A stretch of 64,000 nt of DNA from Parasphingorhabdus marina DSM 22363 (GTDB taxonomy: Bacteria; Pseudomonadota; Alphaproteobacteria; Sphingomonadales; Sphingomonadaceae), in contig NZ_FSQW01000002.1 in assembly GCF_900128895.1 (NCBI RefSeq), positions 1,521,201-1,585,200 of the forward strand, written 5' to 3'. The position numbers were made by a program, and so were the translations under genes. The notes under the pieces were generated by a model. That model saw only the letters and a program-made list of their open reading frames with translations. It made no database searches and was not told the DNA's origin. Positions 18,571 through 27,422 of this stretch are shown here, piece by piece. Position 1 is the stretch's first letter; every line of letters starts with the position of its first letter.

Positions 18571-20265
18571 CTAAAAGCTTCCCGCAATCGGTCCGCCTGG
18601 GAAACCCTCTGGCAGCTGCGGGACATGGTCAAGCCCCCACAGTTTCAAGCAGGTTCCTTCTGTATAGCCAATTTGACGGACTCCCGCCTCGAGTCGGACG
18701 GTCGCACCGTCCCCGATGCGACGGCCATCGATGGTCAGGCTCCCGCCATCCAGCGACCAGGGCCCGGATCGCACGATCAACACGTCCTGTACCTGTGCAG
18801 CGGGGCAGATTTCCCGGCCGAGAAGGTAGATCGTGTCGCTGTGCTGCAAATAGTTGGTGCGCAGCGCAGCTATGTCACGCTCGGGCAGGAAGGGCGTCGG
18901 CTCGTCACTCGCATATATCGCATCCAGTGCGTCGCCCGTTGCGATGACAAAGGCGATGCGGCCCGCTTCGATATCCTCCGCGATCTGGCCACTGCGCTGT
19001 TCCCAGTAGCGCCGGAGTCCGACTCCCGAAATCAGGGAGGGAAACTGCCGGGGATAGTGCGGCATATATCCCGAATAGGAGAGATAGGGAGTCGGCTCGG
19101 GGTAGAGACGCTCCACTTCGTCAATCGTTGCACGCTGTCGTTCCAGTGTGCCCCAGGGTTCCTGCGTCAGCAGAAAGATCGGTCCCAGCAGGGCAAAGCC
19201 GATAACCGGCACCTGACCATAGCGTGTCACCGCGCGTTCCAGAACCGGCGCAATCGCGACGCAGATCGGTGGCAGCAGGAAGGTGAAAAAATACGGAAAT
19301 GTATTGCGATAAAACAATATGCACAGCAGCGGGCCGCATAGTCCGAGCAGCATGATGATGGTGCGCGAAGACATGTTTCGCGCAACGAAAGGCAGCGCGA
19401 TCAGACCGGCGGTCACAACCGGTGCAAAGGCTGCTTGTGCAAAGACATAACGGATTTTCTGGAACTCGAAAAAGCGCAGGAAATTCCCCAGACTGCGCTG
19501 GACATTGCTGCCTTGTGCTTCGCTCGCAGGCAGCCCCGCACCATGCAGACCAACCAGCAGGGCGAAACACAGCATTGCGACCAGCCCGACGCTGCAAAAT
19601 TCCAGAAACCGGCGCAGCCGGCCCTCACCCTTTTCGGTCCAGCGGAGCCAGGCGAACGCCGCGAAACAGGGCAAATAGAAAATGCTCTTGATCGTCAGCG
19701 CCCCGGCAAATCCGACCAGCAATCCAGTCAGCGCGACACGCTTCCAGTTCAGCTGTCCGGATGCAAAAACATAGAGAGCCCACATCAGCGCGGCGGCGGC
19801 GACAGGATCGGTGCGATAGGTGAAGGCGTTGGTGAACACAAAGCCCGCGGTGAGGAAGACCAGACCGCTCAGGAGGGCGATCTCGAAGCGGACCAGACGT
19901 CTGGCCAGCGCCACGACTGCCGCAGCCGCCAGCACCGCACAAGCCAGCATGACCAGCCGTATTGCCTGGATCTGGGAAATGATATCGTCCGAAACGTCCG
20001 TCGCCCAGCTGAACAAGCGGGTTGGCAATGTCTGGATACTGCTGCCCAGCTGCCCGGCCTGCAACTCGTAGACCTGACCAAAGTGCAGAAACTCGTCCCA
20101 GTTGATTGCTTTCGCAAAGATCAGCCAGATCTGGCACAGGATCACGACGGCGAGCGTCGCGAAAATCAGCCGGGTTTGATGGACCGGCAGAGATCCGGAG
20201 CCAGTCATGGCTGCGGTTCCCGATGCACTGTCCGTTGTCATCATGCCGGAAGCGAGATCAGCCAT
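18571..20265 (-). CDS. GT39-like (GT-C) membrane glycosyltransferase
   Basis: 564 residues with about ten to twelve membrane helices in the first 380 residues and a soluble C-terminal domain. The first luminal loop has INWDEFLHFGQVYEL, the acidic DE pair expected for lipid-phosphate-sugar-dependent GT-C enzymes (PMT/ArnT-like), and YRTDPVAAAALMWALY follows later. Such enzymes use polyprenyl-phosphate sugars, and the adjacent GT2 protein looks like a synthase of exactly that donor. It overlaps the GT2 gene by 8 bp and abuts GT4. The similarity is at fold level, so specificity is unknown. Confidence 0.78.
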   Translation of the reverse strand: MADLASGMMTTDSASGTAAMTGSGSLPVHQTRLIFATLAVVILCQIWLIFAKAINWDEFLHFGQVYELQAGQLGSSIQTLPTRLFSWATDVSDDIISQIQAIRLVMLACAVLAAAAVVALARRLVRFEIALLSGLVFLTAGFVFTNAFTYRTDPVAAAALMWALYVFASGQLNWKRVALTGLLVGFAGALTIKSIFYLPCFAAFAWLRWTEKGEGRLRRFLEFCSVGLVAMLCFALLVGLHGAGLPASEAQGSNVQRSLGNFLRFFEFQKIRYVFAQAAFAPVVTAGLIALPFVARNMSSRTIIMLLGLCGPLLCILFYRNTFPYFFTFLLPPICVAIAPVLERAVTRYGQVPVIGFALLGPIFLLTQEPWGTLERQRATIDEVERLYPEPTPYLSYSGYMPHYPRQFPSLISGVGLRRYWEQRSGQIAEDIEAGRIAFVIATGDALDAIYASDEPTPFLPERDIAALRTNYLQHSDTIYLLGREICPAAQVQDVLIVRSGPWSLDGGSLTIDGRRIGDGATVRLEAGVRQIGYTEGTCLKLWGLDHVPQLPEGFPGGPIAGSF

Positions 20266-21268
20266 CGGTTCCGTTTCGCGGCTGTTTCAGAGCTTGCCCC
20301 GCGCTGGTGTCAGCATCCTTGCCGGAGCGGAGTGTGTCCTCTACCTGATGCAATCGCTCGAGGGCCTGTTCCAGCAGCTGGCGGTTGCGCCCAACCAGAT
20401 CGGCAATGGCACCGAACATCGCCGCAATGACACCCAGTGTGACAAGCGACCCGCCGATGACCAGCGACTGGACATGGCCATTGCCCTCGCCAATCGCGAA
20501 ATAATAGAGAAATCGCAGAATCGGGGCAGCCCCGACGATCACTGCCAGTCCGCCGATCAGCATGAAGACTTTAAGCGGATTGTACATGGCATAGGCCCGG
20601 ATCATGGTCGCGCCGGTATTGGTAATGAATTGCGGGATCGATTTGAACAAACGTGACGGACGCACCGCGCTGTTGGTCCGGATCGGAACCGAGACGATCG
20701 CCATCCGCTTGCGGCCGGCCTGGATCAGCATCTCGGTGGTGTAGGAAAAACTGGACGTAATGTTGATCCGCTGGGCCGCGCTGCGACTGATCGCGCGAAA
20801 TCCGCTGACCGCATCCGTAATCTGGGTGTTGGAGAGCCGCTTGACGACGGCGCTGCCGAACATCTGCAAAAGCCGTTTGAACGGGCCGAAATGGGCATTG
20901 TTGCGGACGCCGCGATCCCCCACGACGATATCCGCTTCACCGGCCAGCACCGGGGCGACCAGCTTGCTGATATCCTGCCCCTCATATTGATTGTCGGCAT
21001 CGGTATTGACGATAATGTCCGCACCTTCGGCCAGCGCCCTGGCAATGCCCGACTGAAAGGCTGCGGCCAGTCCGCGGTTGGTCCGGTGCCGCACGATGTG
21101 ATGCACACCGAAACGGGCGGCCACCTCGCTGGTATTGTCACTGCTGCCATCATCGATGACCAGCAGTTCAATGGAATCGATCCCGTCTATCCGGCGCGGC
21201 AGCGCCACCAGCGTTTCGGGCAGACTGTCTGCTTCGTTGAAACAGGGTATCTGGATAATCAGCTTCAT
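20258..21268 (-). CDS. Glycosyltransferase family 2, polyprenyl-phosphate sugar synthase type
   Basis: 336 residues. GT2 domain: IIQIPCFNEADSLPETL, VIDDGSSDNTSEVA, the DXD-equivalent VNTDADNQYEG (about residue 95) and DAVSGFRAISRSAA (about 155). Two C-terminal transmembrane helices (about 230-300) give the DPM1/GtrB architecture of enzymes that load a sugar onto undecaprenyl phosphate. A short coiled-coil-like tail (QLLEQALERLHQVEDTL) follows. It is the first gene of the operon leading into the GT39-like enzyme, which probably uses its product. Confidence 0.88.
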   Translation of the reverse strand: MKLIIQIPCFNEADSLPETLVALPRRIDGIDSIELLVIDDGSSDNTSEVAARFGVHHIVRHRTNRGLAAAFQSGIARALAEGADIIVNTDADNQYEGQDISKLVAPVLAGEADIVVGDRGVRNNAHFGPFKRLLQMFGSAVVKRLSNTQITDAVSGFRAISRSAAQRINITSSFSYTTEMLIQAGRKRMAIVSVPIRTNSAVRPSRLFKSIPQFITNTGATMIRAYAMYNPLKVFMLIGGLAVIVGAAPILRFLYYFAIGEGNGHVQSLVIGGSLVTLGVIAAMFGAIADLVGRNRQLLEQALERLHQVEDTLRSGKDADTSAGQALKQPRNGTDG

Positions 21269-21455
21269 CTGATCCGCAATCCTTTGTCAAACACCCGGAA
21301 TCCCGCGCGTAAAAAGCCATTAAAATTGGCTTAAATCCCTATGGTTAACAAAGGGTTTAATCAGCGGAATAAGCCGGACCCGCGATTCGGGTGGAAGCGC
21401 CGCGAATCCCGGACTTGATACTTGCCGCTCGGGCAGAATTTGATATGGCCGGAGC
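21269..21455. promoter_or_regulatory. AT-rich divergent promoter region with small inverted repeat
   Basis: Between the divergent GT2 and CoA-lyase genes. An inverted repeat AAGCCA (21314-21319) / TGGCTT (21327-21332) with a 7-nt AT loop lies in an AT-rich patch about 50 bp upstream of the GT2 start. It could be an operator or chance; no known regulator is recognised. Confidence 0.3.
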
Positions 21456-22337
21456 ATGACCGATATCGACCACCGCCCGCGCCGTTCCTGCCTGTACATG
21501 CCGGCATCCAATGCCCGGGCGCTGGAAAAGGCCAAAACACTTTCCGCCGATACGATCATTTTCGATCTGGAAGATGCGGTTGCTCCCGAAGCCAAGTCCG
21601 AAGCCCGTGCACAGGCTTGTGCGGCCGTCACCTCGGGTGACTACGGGCCACGGGAGCTGGTCGTCCGGATCAACGGGATGGACACCGAATGGTTTGCCGA
21701 TGACTTGCAACAGGTCTGCGCCAGCGGCGCCGCGGCGATTCTTGTTCCCAAGATCCGGAGCGCGGCGGATATCGTCACCCTGACCGAACGCATGGCCAAG
21801 GCAAATGCCGAGAACACTACCCGGCTCTGGGCGATGATCGAAATGCCCCTCGCGGTCCTCAATATCGGAGAGATCGCGGCCCAGGCCGAACGCGGCCGGC
21901 TTTCCGCTTTCGTCATGGGTTTCAACGATCTCGCCAAGGAAATGCGGGCCGAACAGGATCGTGCCCTGTTCACGCCGGCCATGGCCCAGACAGTGATGGC
22001 TGCCCGTGCCCATGGCATGGCGGTGCTGGACAGCGTCTATAATGATTTCAAGGATCCGGAGGGTCTTGAGGCCGAGTGCCGGCAGGGGCGAAAATATGGA
22101 TTTGACGGCAAAACCCTGATTCATCCGTCGCAGATTGCCATTGCCAACCGGATATTTGCGCCCGGAGGGGATCAGATCGCCGAAGCACGAGCGATTGTCG
22201 CCGCTTTTGCCGATCCGGCCAATACCGGCAAAGGGGTGATCACAGTGGACGGCAAGATGACCGAAATCCTGCACCTTCGCCAGGCGGAACAGACTCTCGC
22301 GTTCGCCGAAATGATCGCCACCCGCGACTCCGGTTGA
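21456..22337 (+). CDS. HpcH/HpaI aldolase / citrate-lyase-beta-like CoA ester lyase
   Basis: 293 residues. CitE-like blocks: PRRSCLYMPASNARALEKA, IIFDLEDAVAPEAK (metal and Mg-binding acidic cluster), ELVVRING, WAMIEMPLAVLNI and GKTLIHPSQIAIAN near the C-terminus. Family members cleave malyl-, citramalyl- or related beta-hydroxyacyl-CoA esters, or hydrolyse malyl-CoA. It is 91 bp upstream of an aldehyde dehydrogenase and then a class III CoA-transferase, so it may belong to a small acid/CoA-ester catabolic set. The actual substrate is open. Confidence 0.87.
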   Translation: MTDIDHRPRRSCLYMPASNARALEKAKTLSADTIIFDLEDAVAPEAKSEARAQACAAVTSGDYGPRELVVRINGMDTEWFADDLQQVCASGAAAILVPKIRSAADIVTLTERMAKANAENTTRLWAMIEMPLAVLNIGEIAAQAERGRLSAFVMGFNDLAKEMRAEQDRALFTPAMAQTVMAARAHGMAVLDSVYNDFKDPEGLEAECRQGRKYGFDGKTLIHPSQIAIANRIFAPGGDQIAEARAIVAAFADPANTGKGVITVDGKMTEILHLRQAEQTLAFAEMIATRDSG

Positions 22338-22428
22338 GCCTCGACAAACCGGCAAAAACTGGTTTAAGTGGTCAATTGAAACCAATAACGGGCCACAGCC
22401 CGAGGCGTACCGGCAAAGGAGAGGCAAA

Positions 22429-23883
22429 ATGGAAGCACTGGAAGCAGCAGCGGGCGAAGTCCCCAGGGAAGAAATCGAACGTCTGTTCCAGGCACAGCGG
22501 GATGCGTTCCACGCCGAATTGCCGGTCACCTATGAAACGCGCATGGACCGGATCAACCGCACGGCCCAGATGATCATCGACAACAAGGATGCGCTTTGCG
22601 AGGCAGTGTCCAACGATTTCGGCCATCGCAGTTCGGTGCAAACGGTCATGACCGATCTCATGTCCGTCGTCGGCCATGCCAAGGACCACAAGAAGAACCT
22701 GAAGAAATGGATGCGCCCCGAGAAGCGCAAGACCGACTTTCCCCTGGGTCTGCTGGGAGCCAGTGGCCAGGTGGAGTATCAGCCCAAGGGCGTGGTTGGC
22801 GTGATCTCCCCGTGGAATTTCCCGATCAATCTGGCCTTTGACCCCGCCATCGGCGCCTTTGGCGCCGGCAACCGGGTGATGATCAAATTTTCCGAATTCT
22901 GTCCGGAGACCGGAGAACTGGTGAAACAGCTGGTCGCCAAATATTTCGCTCCCGAAGAAATGACCGTGATCACTGGCGGTCCCGAAACCGGCAAGGCTTT
23001 TTCGGAAATCCCTTGGGATCACCTGATCTTTACCGGCGGTGGCGGGATCGCCAAGCATGTCATGGCAGCCGCGGCGCAGAACCTGACCCCGGTGACGCTG
23101 GAGCTGGGCGGCAAGTCGCCGACGATCGTCGGTCCGGATGCCGATATCCAGAAGACCACCCAGCGCATTGCCATGGGCAAGATGATGAATGCCGGACAGA
23201 TTTGCCTCGCGCCGGACTATTTGATGGTTCCGGCCGACAAGGAGGAGGCTGTGGTCGACGGCATTGCTTCCAGCGTTGCCGAGCAATATCCGACGCTGAT
23301 CGCCAATGATGACTATACTTCGGTTATCAACGGCCGTCACAAGGAGCGGCTTCAAGGGCTGATCGACGATGCTGTCGCCAAGGGTGCGAAGCCGACCGAG
23401 GTCAATCCCGGCGGCGAGGATTTTGCCAATACCAACAGCAACAAGATGCCGCTCACGGTCCTGCAGAATGTCAACGAAGACATGCGCGTGATGCAGGAGG
23501 AAATTTTCGGACCGGTGCTGCCGGTGAAAACCTATCGCAATCTCGACGAAGTGGTGGAATATGTGAACGACCATGACCGGCCGCTTGGGCTCTATTATTT
23601 CGGCGAAACCGAATCCGACAAGCGCAAGTTGCTCGACAAGACGATATCCGGCGGCGTGACGGTCAATGACGTGATCTTCCACATCGCCCAGCATGACCTG
23701 CCCTTTGGCGGCGTTGGTCCCTCGGGCATGGGTGCCTATACAGGACCCGACGGCTTCAAGGAATTCAGCCATGCCAAGGCGGTCTATCGCCAGTCCAAAC
23801 TGAACATTGCCAAAATTGCCGGTTTCCTGCCGCCTTATGGAGCGGGTACGGAAAAAACCATGAAACAGCAGATGAAGCTCTAG
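22429..23883 (+). CDS. Coniferyl-aldehyde-type aldehyde dehydrogenase
   Basis: 484 residues, NAD(P)-dependent ALDH superfamily. Visible motifs: VVGVISPWNFPINLAF, LELGGKSPTIV with the general base Glu, the catalytic-Cys block MNAGQICLAPDY (about residue 252), EEIFGPVLPV and LPFGGVGPSGMGAYTG. The N-terminus and the NAGQICLAPDY variant correspond to the coniferyl aldehyde dehydrogenase (CalB-like) group, many of which act on medium or aromatic aldehydes. A strong ribosome site AAGGAGAGG precedes the ATG. It stands between a CoA-ester lyase and a CoA-transferase. Confidence 0.9.
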   Translation: MEALEAAAGEVPREEIERLFQAQRDAFHAELPVTYETRMDRINRTAQMIIDNKDALCEAVSNDFGHRSSVQTVMTDLMSVVGHAKDHKKNLKKWMRPEKRKTDFPLGLLGASGQVEYQPKGVVGVISPWNFPINLAFDPAIGAFGAGNRVMIKFSEFCPETGELVKQLVAKYFAPEEMTVITGGPETGKAFSEIPWDHLIFTGGGGIAKHVMAAAAQNLTPVTLELGGKSPTIVGPDADIQKTTQRIAMGKMMNAGQICLAPDYLMVPADKEEAVVDGIASSVAEQYPTLIANDDYTSVINGRHKERLQGLIDDAVAKGAKPTEVNPGGEDFANTNSNKMPLTVLQNVNEDMRVMQEEIFGPVLPVKTYRNLDEVVEYVNDHDRPLGLYYFGETESDKRKLLDKTISGGVTVNDVIFHIAQHDLPFGGVGPSGMGAYTGPDGFKEFSHAKAVYRQSKLNIAKIAGFLPPYGAGTEKTMKQQMKL

Positions 23884-23895
23884 AACCCGACGCGC

Positions 23896-25065
23896 ATGTC
23901 CGGATTTCCGCTCGCAGGACTGAAGGTCCTTGATTTTTCGCGTGTTGTCGCGGGGCCCTATGCCACGCGGATGCTGTCCGATCTCGGCGCCGAAGTGCTC
24001 AAGGTCGAGCCGCCCGAAGGCGATGTCACGCGCAAGCTGGCCAAGCGCGAGAGCGGTGTCAGCGGCAATTATCTGCAACTCAATATCGGCAAGCAGAATA
24101 TCTGTATCGACCTCAAGGCCGAGGGCGCGAAGGAACTGATCCACGGGCTGGCGGCCAAGGCCGATATTGTTGTGGAAAATTTCCGGCCCGGGATCATGGA
24201 CAGGTTCGGCATTGGCTGGAAAGATCTGTCCGCCGTCAATCCGCGCCTCGTGATGCTGTCCATTTCCGGCTACGGCCAGAATGGTCCCGAACGCGGCCGT
24301 GCCGCCTACGCGCCGGTCCTGCATGCCGAAACCGGGCTGATCGCGCGCCAGGCGGAGATGAGCGGCGGCCATCCCACCGATATCCAGTTTGCCATGGCCG
24401 ACAGCTATTCCTCACTCCACGGAATCATCGCCATCCTGTCGGCACTGCGCATGCTCGACCAGACCGGCGAAGGCCAGCATATCGATCTCGCGATGCTTAA
24501 TGTCCTGCATTCGGCCGATGACTATGCGCATTTCGCGCTTGACAACATCTGGCCCAAGGCCCCGGAAACGCTGGTCTGGGAGGCGCCTGAAAAGCGCCAG
24601 ATCCTGATCACCGGGGACATGAAATGGCTGTGGATCATGTTCTCGACAAAGGATGGCCTTGCCGACCCGACGCCAGAAGGTGCCGACATTCCGACCAAGG
24701 TCCGCCTGCGCCGCGAGGCCATGGAGACGCATATAAGCGGGCATGCCAGCTTTGACGCGCTGACCGCCACGCTCGACCGGCTCAATCTCGCCTGGGGCGA
24801 AGTGCATGCCTTTGGCCCGGAGGTCTACGAACAGACCAGCGTCAAGGCGCTCGGCACGATCGTCGACGTGACCGATGATGACGGCAATGCCCGGCGGACC
24901 GTGCAGTCACCCTATCGCTTCTCCAAGTCCGCGAGCGGCATCGACAGCAACGCCCGGACGGCGAAGCGCGGCGAACATAATGTGAGCGCGTTGCAGAACT
25001 GGCTGGGCATGACGGAGGACGAGATCGCTGCCCTGGCAAAATCTGGCGCGCTGATCTCCGAATAA
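23896..25065 (+). CDS. Class III CoA-transferase (CaiB/BaiF family)
   Basis: 389 residues. N-terminal family signature LAGLKVLDFSRVVAGPYATRMLSDLGAEVLKVE (spread over residues 6-38), NIGKQNICIDLKAEGAKEL, the catalytic-Asp region VVENFRPGIMDRFGIG and SISGYGQNGPERGR. Such enzymes move CoA between acyl-CoA donors and acids without an anhydride intermediate. It starts 13 bp after the dehydrogenase stop, so both are probably co-transcribed. Substrate unknown. Confidence 0.9.
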   Translation: MSGFPLAGLKVLDFSRVVAGPYATRMLSDLGAEVLKVEPPEGDVTRKLAKRESGVSGNYLQLNIGKQNICIDLKAEGAKELIHGLAAKADIVVENFRPGIMDRFGIGWKDLSAVNPRLVMLSISGYGQNGPERGRAAYAPVLHAETGLIARQAEMSGGHPTDIQFAMADSYSSLHGIIAILSALRMLDQTGEGQHIDLAMLNVLHSADDYAHFALDNIWPKAPETLVWEAPEKRQILITGDMKWLWIMFSTKDGLADPTPEGADIPTKVRLRREAMETHISGHASFDALTATLDRLNLAWGEVHAFGPEVYEQTSVKALGTIVDVTDDDGNARRTVQSPYRFSKSASGIDSNARTAKRGEHNVSALQNWLGMTEDEIAALAKSGALISE

Positions 25066-25493
25066 GATCCACCCCGGTTTGTCATTCCCGCACAGGCGGG
25101 AGTCCAGAGCGCCAACTCGTGCGTCCCGGCCCCCTCCTTCACGCCAAGGAGGGTCAAACATCAAATATGGCCACTGGAATTTGATACCACCAAAGGTCCG
25201 CTCAATCCCGAAAGCGGGTATTGGGAAGAAGCATAATATCATTGAACTGCCAGGAATTGACCCTCAAATTGATTCCTGAAACACTCTATGCCTGTTTCAA
25301 GAGATCGGACGTTTTGTCCGAACTGGACCAACTGAACATCGGTTGACTCGTCCTAAGCCATTTCCCTTGCAAGAAACAGCTAAGTATGATCTGCCAAATA
25401 CAAGTAGGTAAACATGCTTGCAAACCCGCAAGAAAAGTGGTGATCTAGTTTTACTGAAACAAAAAGCTAGTTTCTGAGCTTTGGAGAAATCAA
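25066..25493. other. Gene-free spacer with REP hairpin, then AT-rich leader of the surface lipoprotein
   Basis: The first 80 bp hold a REP-like hairpin (listed separately). Next comes a block about 25140-25275 without coding signal, then a distinctly AT-rich stretch to 25490 that probably contains the promoter of the lipoprotein gene. GGAG at 25483-25486 is a good ribosome site. No regulator motif recognised. Confidence 0.5.
25081..25111. repeat. REP-like palindromic element, copy 1
   Basis: Perfect stem TCCCGC (25086-25091) / GCGGGA (25096-25101) around loop ACAG, flanked by GTCA on the left and GTCCAGAGCG on the right. The same ends and same 31-bp length occur on the opposite strand at 63162-63192. 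The ATTCCC-N8-GGGA layout resembles the dispersed palindromic repeats found in many proteobacteria. Confidence 0.7.
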
Positions 25494-27287
25494 ATCTACA
25501 AGTTAAAGTTTTACGGCATAGTTCTTGCGACCGGATTGATCTCAGCTTGCGGTGGCGGGTCGTCATCTGGCGGGGGTATCACGGCCGTTCCTCCTCCCCC
25601 TCCACCGGTGACCAACACAAGTCTGGCTGGCGCCACGGTTGAGGAGAGTTTCACCAATGACAGTGCATCTTCTTCGGTAACACGCGCTTCGAATGGATCG
25701 CTTGATACATCTGCAGGCCCATCTGCGATGACGATCGTCTATAACCCCGCTAACCGAAGCTATACTTTGACATCAGGGAACAGGAACCAAACCTTTGGCT
25801 TCAATGACAAAGATAACGACGATAGCAACTTCACAGCATTGATTTTCAGAAAACGAACCGGAGATATCGTAGACAATCTGATCATCACTCAGGCAACAAC
25901 CACACCGGTGAACGGTTATGAATATGTCGGCGGTGCGGTGTGGGAAAGGGGCGATTCCGGTAGTTTATTGACCGGTGATGCCTTTACGTTTGGGGTCGAA
26001 ACTCCTGATAATGCTACTCCTCGTACTGGGTCTGCGACCTTTGCAGCACGTCTGATTGCAACCGGGTACTGGCAAGACGGCTTCACTGATCTTTCGGGAA
26101 CCGGATTGGCAACGGTAGAATTTGCAACCGGCAACATAGCTGCGTCGGGTCTCGCTCGTGAACTCAGCACAGAAACCAAATTACCGGTTGCCAGCGGTGA
26201 TTGGTCTGCTTCAGCTCAGCTTGCATCCACCAGAAATGCATTTGACGGTACTTTGCAACTTTATCAGGGATCAGGTTACGCGGTATCGGGCGCACTCTCG
26301 GGGAGGTTGTATGGGCCTCAATCCCAAGAATTGGGCGGAGCCTTTGGATTGAACGGCACATCGAGTCTGGGCAGTGGCAGTGTGGTGGGCGTGTTGCTGG
26401 GTAGTCGTGTTGACCCGGCAACCACGAACATGTCAGTTGCACCGCTAACAGCGGATCAGGAATTTCGTATTCTGTCAAACAGTCTAGTCATAGATATCCT
26501 GAACGCCACCGGGGTCACCGATGAAAACCCATGGAACCCGGATGTCAGATATGCTCCGGATCTGCTCACCTACAATGCGTCGGAAAACAGCTACAAATTG
26601 TCGATAAATGACAATGCTGGTGGGACCGAACCGCTATTCACGGGAGCCATAGCCGACGACACCACCAGTGATGGTCGGTTCGTGAGCTATGTCAGCACGA
26701 ATGGAGAAGTCCATGATCAACTGAGACTCTACCGTCCTGCTGGATCCAACAGTGAAATTTCCCTGACTTATAGCAGTTTCGGCAATTTTCGACGAACTGA
26801 GCCTGCCACGGATATTGAAAAAACGGCTATTGCCAACAGTTGGTTCTATTTTGGCATACCAACTAATCCCGCTGCGATTCCGGCCTTTGGTACAGCAACT
26901 TATCGGGGTACTCTTCATGGTACCGCAAATTATGGTCTTGAGGGAAGTAGAGTGCTGGAGGTGGAAGGCACCAGTTTGTTTGTCTTTGATTTTGGTACCA
27001 GCAGCTTGACTGGAAATCTCCATCCATTTGTTATTGAACATTCCGGTGCCAGAACAGATCTTGGTGAATGGTCCTTTGCAAACGCACAGGTTAGCACCAC
27101 TGTTGTGTCAGATCCCAGGTTCACCGTGGCGCTTGAAACTAACGTGGGTGTTAATGGTCAAGTATTCGGTCGGTTCTTTGGACCGGCTGCGGATGAAGTG
27201 GCTGGGATTTTTTCCGCGCAGTTTCGACCTCCTAACGGTTTTGGCAACACGGGTAACGTTGTCGGAGCATTTGGAGCGGGCAAGTAA
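25494..27287 (+). CDS. TbpB-like (transferrin-binding-protein-like) surface lipoprotein, probable Slam substrate
   Basis: About 597 residues if read from 25494. A TTG at 25536 is the only standard start codon nearby, but it falls inside an obvious lipoprotein signal: the frame upstream reads YKLKFYGIVLATGLISACGGG with lipobox LISAC. Ribosome site GGAG (25483-25486) is 7 nt before an ATC codon at 25494, so initiation there is my inference. After the Cys comes a Gly/Ser/Pro linker. The rest has two similar halves, each opening with YNxxxxSYxL and ending in a barrel with GRxxGPxxxExxGxF (SGRLYGPQSQELGGAF; FGRFFGPAADEVAGIF), the TbpB/HpuA-type beta-barrel signature. A Slam exporter follows 135 bp downstream. 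Ligand unknown; iron or haem uptake is only an analogy. Confidence 0.8.
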   Translation: MYKLKFYGIVLATGLISACGGGSSSGGGITAVPPPPPPVTNTSLAGATVEESFTNDSASSSVTRASNGSLDTSAGPSAMTIVYNPANRSYTLTSGNRNQTFGFNDKDNDDSNFTALIFRKRTGDIVDNLIITQATTTPVNGYEYVGGAVWERGDSGSLLTGDAFTFGVETPDNATPRTGSATFAARLIATGYWQDGFTDLSGTGLATVEFATGNIAASGLARELSTETKLPVASGDWSASAQLASTRNAFDGTLQLYQGSGYAVSGALSGRLYGPQSQELGGAFGLNGTSSLGSGSVVGVLLGSRVDPATTNMSVAPLTADQEFRILSNSLVIDILNATGVTDENPWNPDVRYAPDLLTYNASENSYKLSINDNAGGTEPLFTGAIADDTTSDGRFVSYVSTNGEVHDQLRLYRPAGSNSEISLTYSSFGNFRRTEPATDIEKTAIANSWFYFGIPTNPAAIPAFGTATYRGTLHGTANYGLEGSRVLEVEGTSLFVFDFGTSSLTGNLHPFVIEHSGARTDLGEWSFANAQVSTTVVSDPRFTVALETNVGVNGQVFGRFFGPAADEVAGIFSAQFRPPNGFGNTGNVVGAFGAGK

Positions 27288-27422
27288 ACTGTCCCAGGGT
27301 CTGGATCGAAACTCTATAGCGAAACATGAGTTCCGAATTGCCAGTCTTTAAAAATTTCCACCGGAACATTGTCGGCCCGGGACAATCTGGTCCTAATCAA
27401 GAATATCTTAAAGGCTGAATCT

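Noticed and set aside
17491..19341. Plus-strand frame of 616 codons across the GT4 and GT39-like genes
   Set aside because: Translation is Arg/Gln/Gly-rich without hydrophobic structure, while the minus strand carries recognisable glycosyltransferases.
22372..24372. Minus-strand frame of 666 codons
   Set aside because: Antisense to aldehyde dehydrogenase and CoA-transferase genes; no motifs.
25536..25538. TTG as start of the surface lipoprotein
   Set aside because: It would delete the signal peptide core, leaving only four residues before the lipid-modified Cys, and has no ribosome site.
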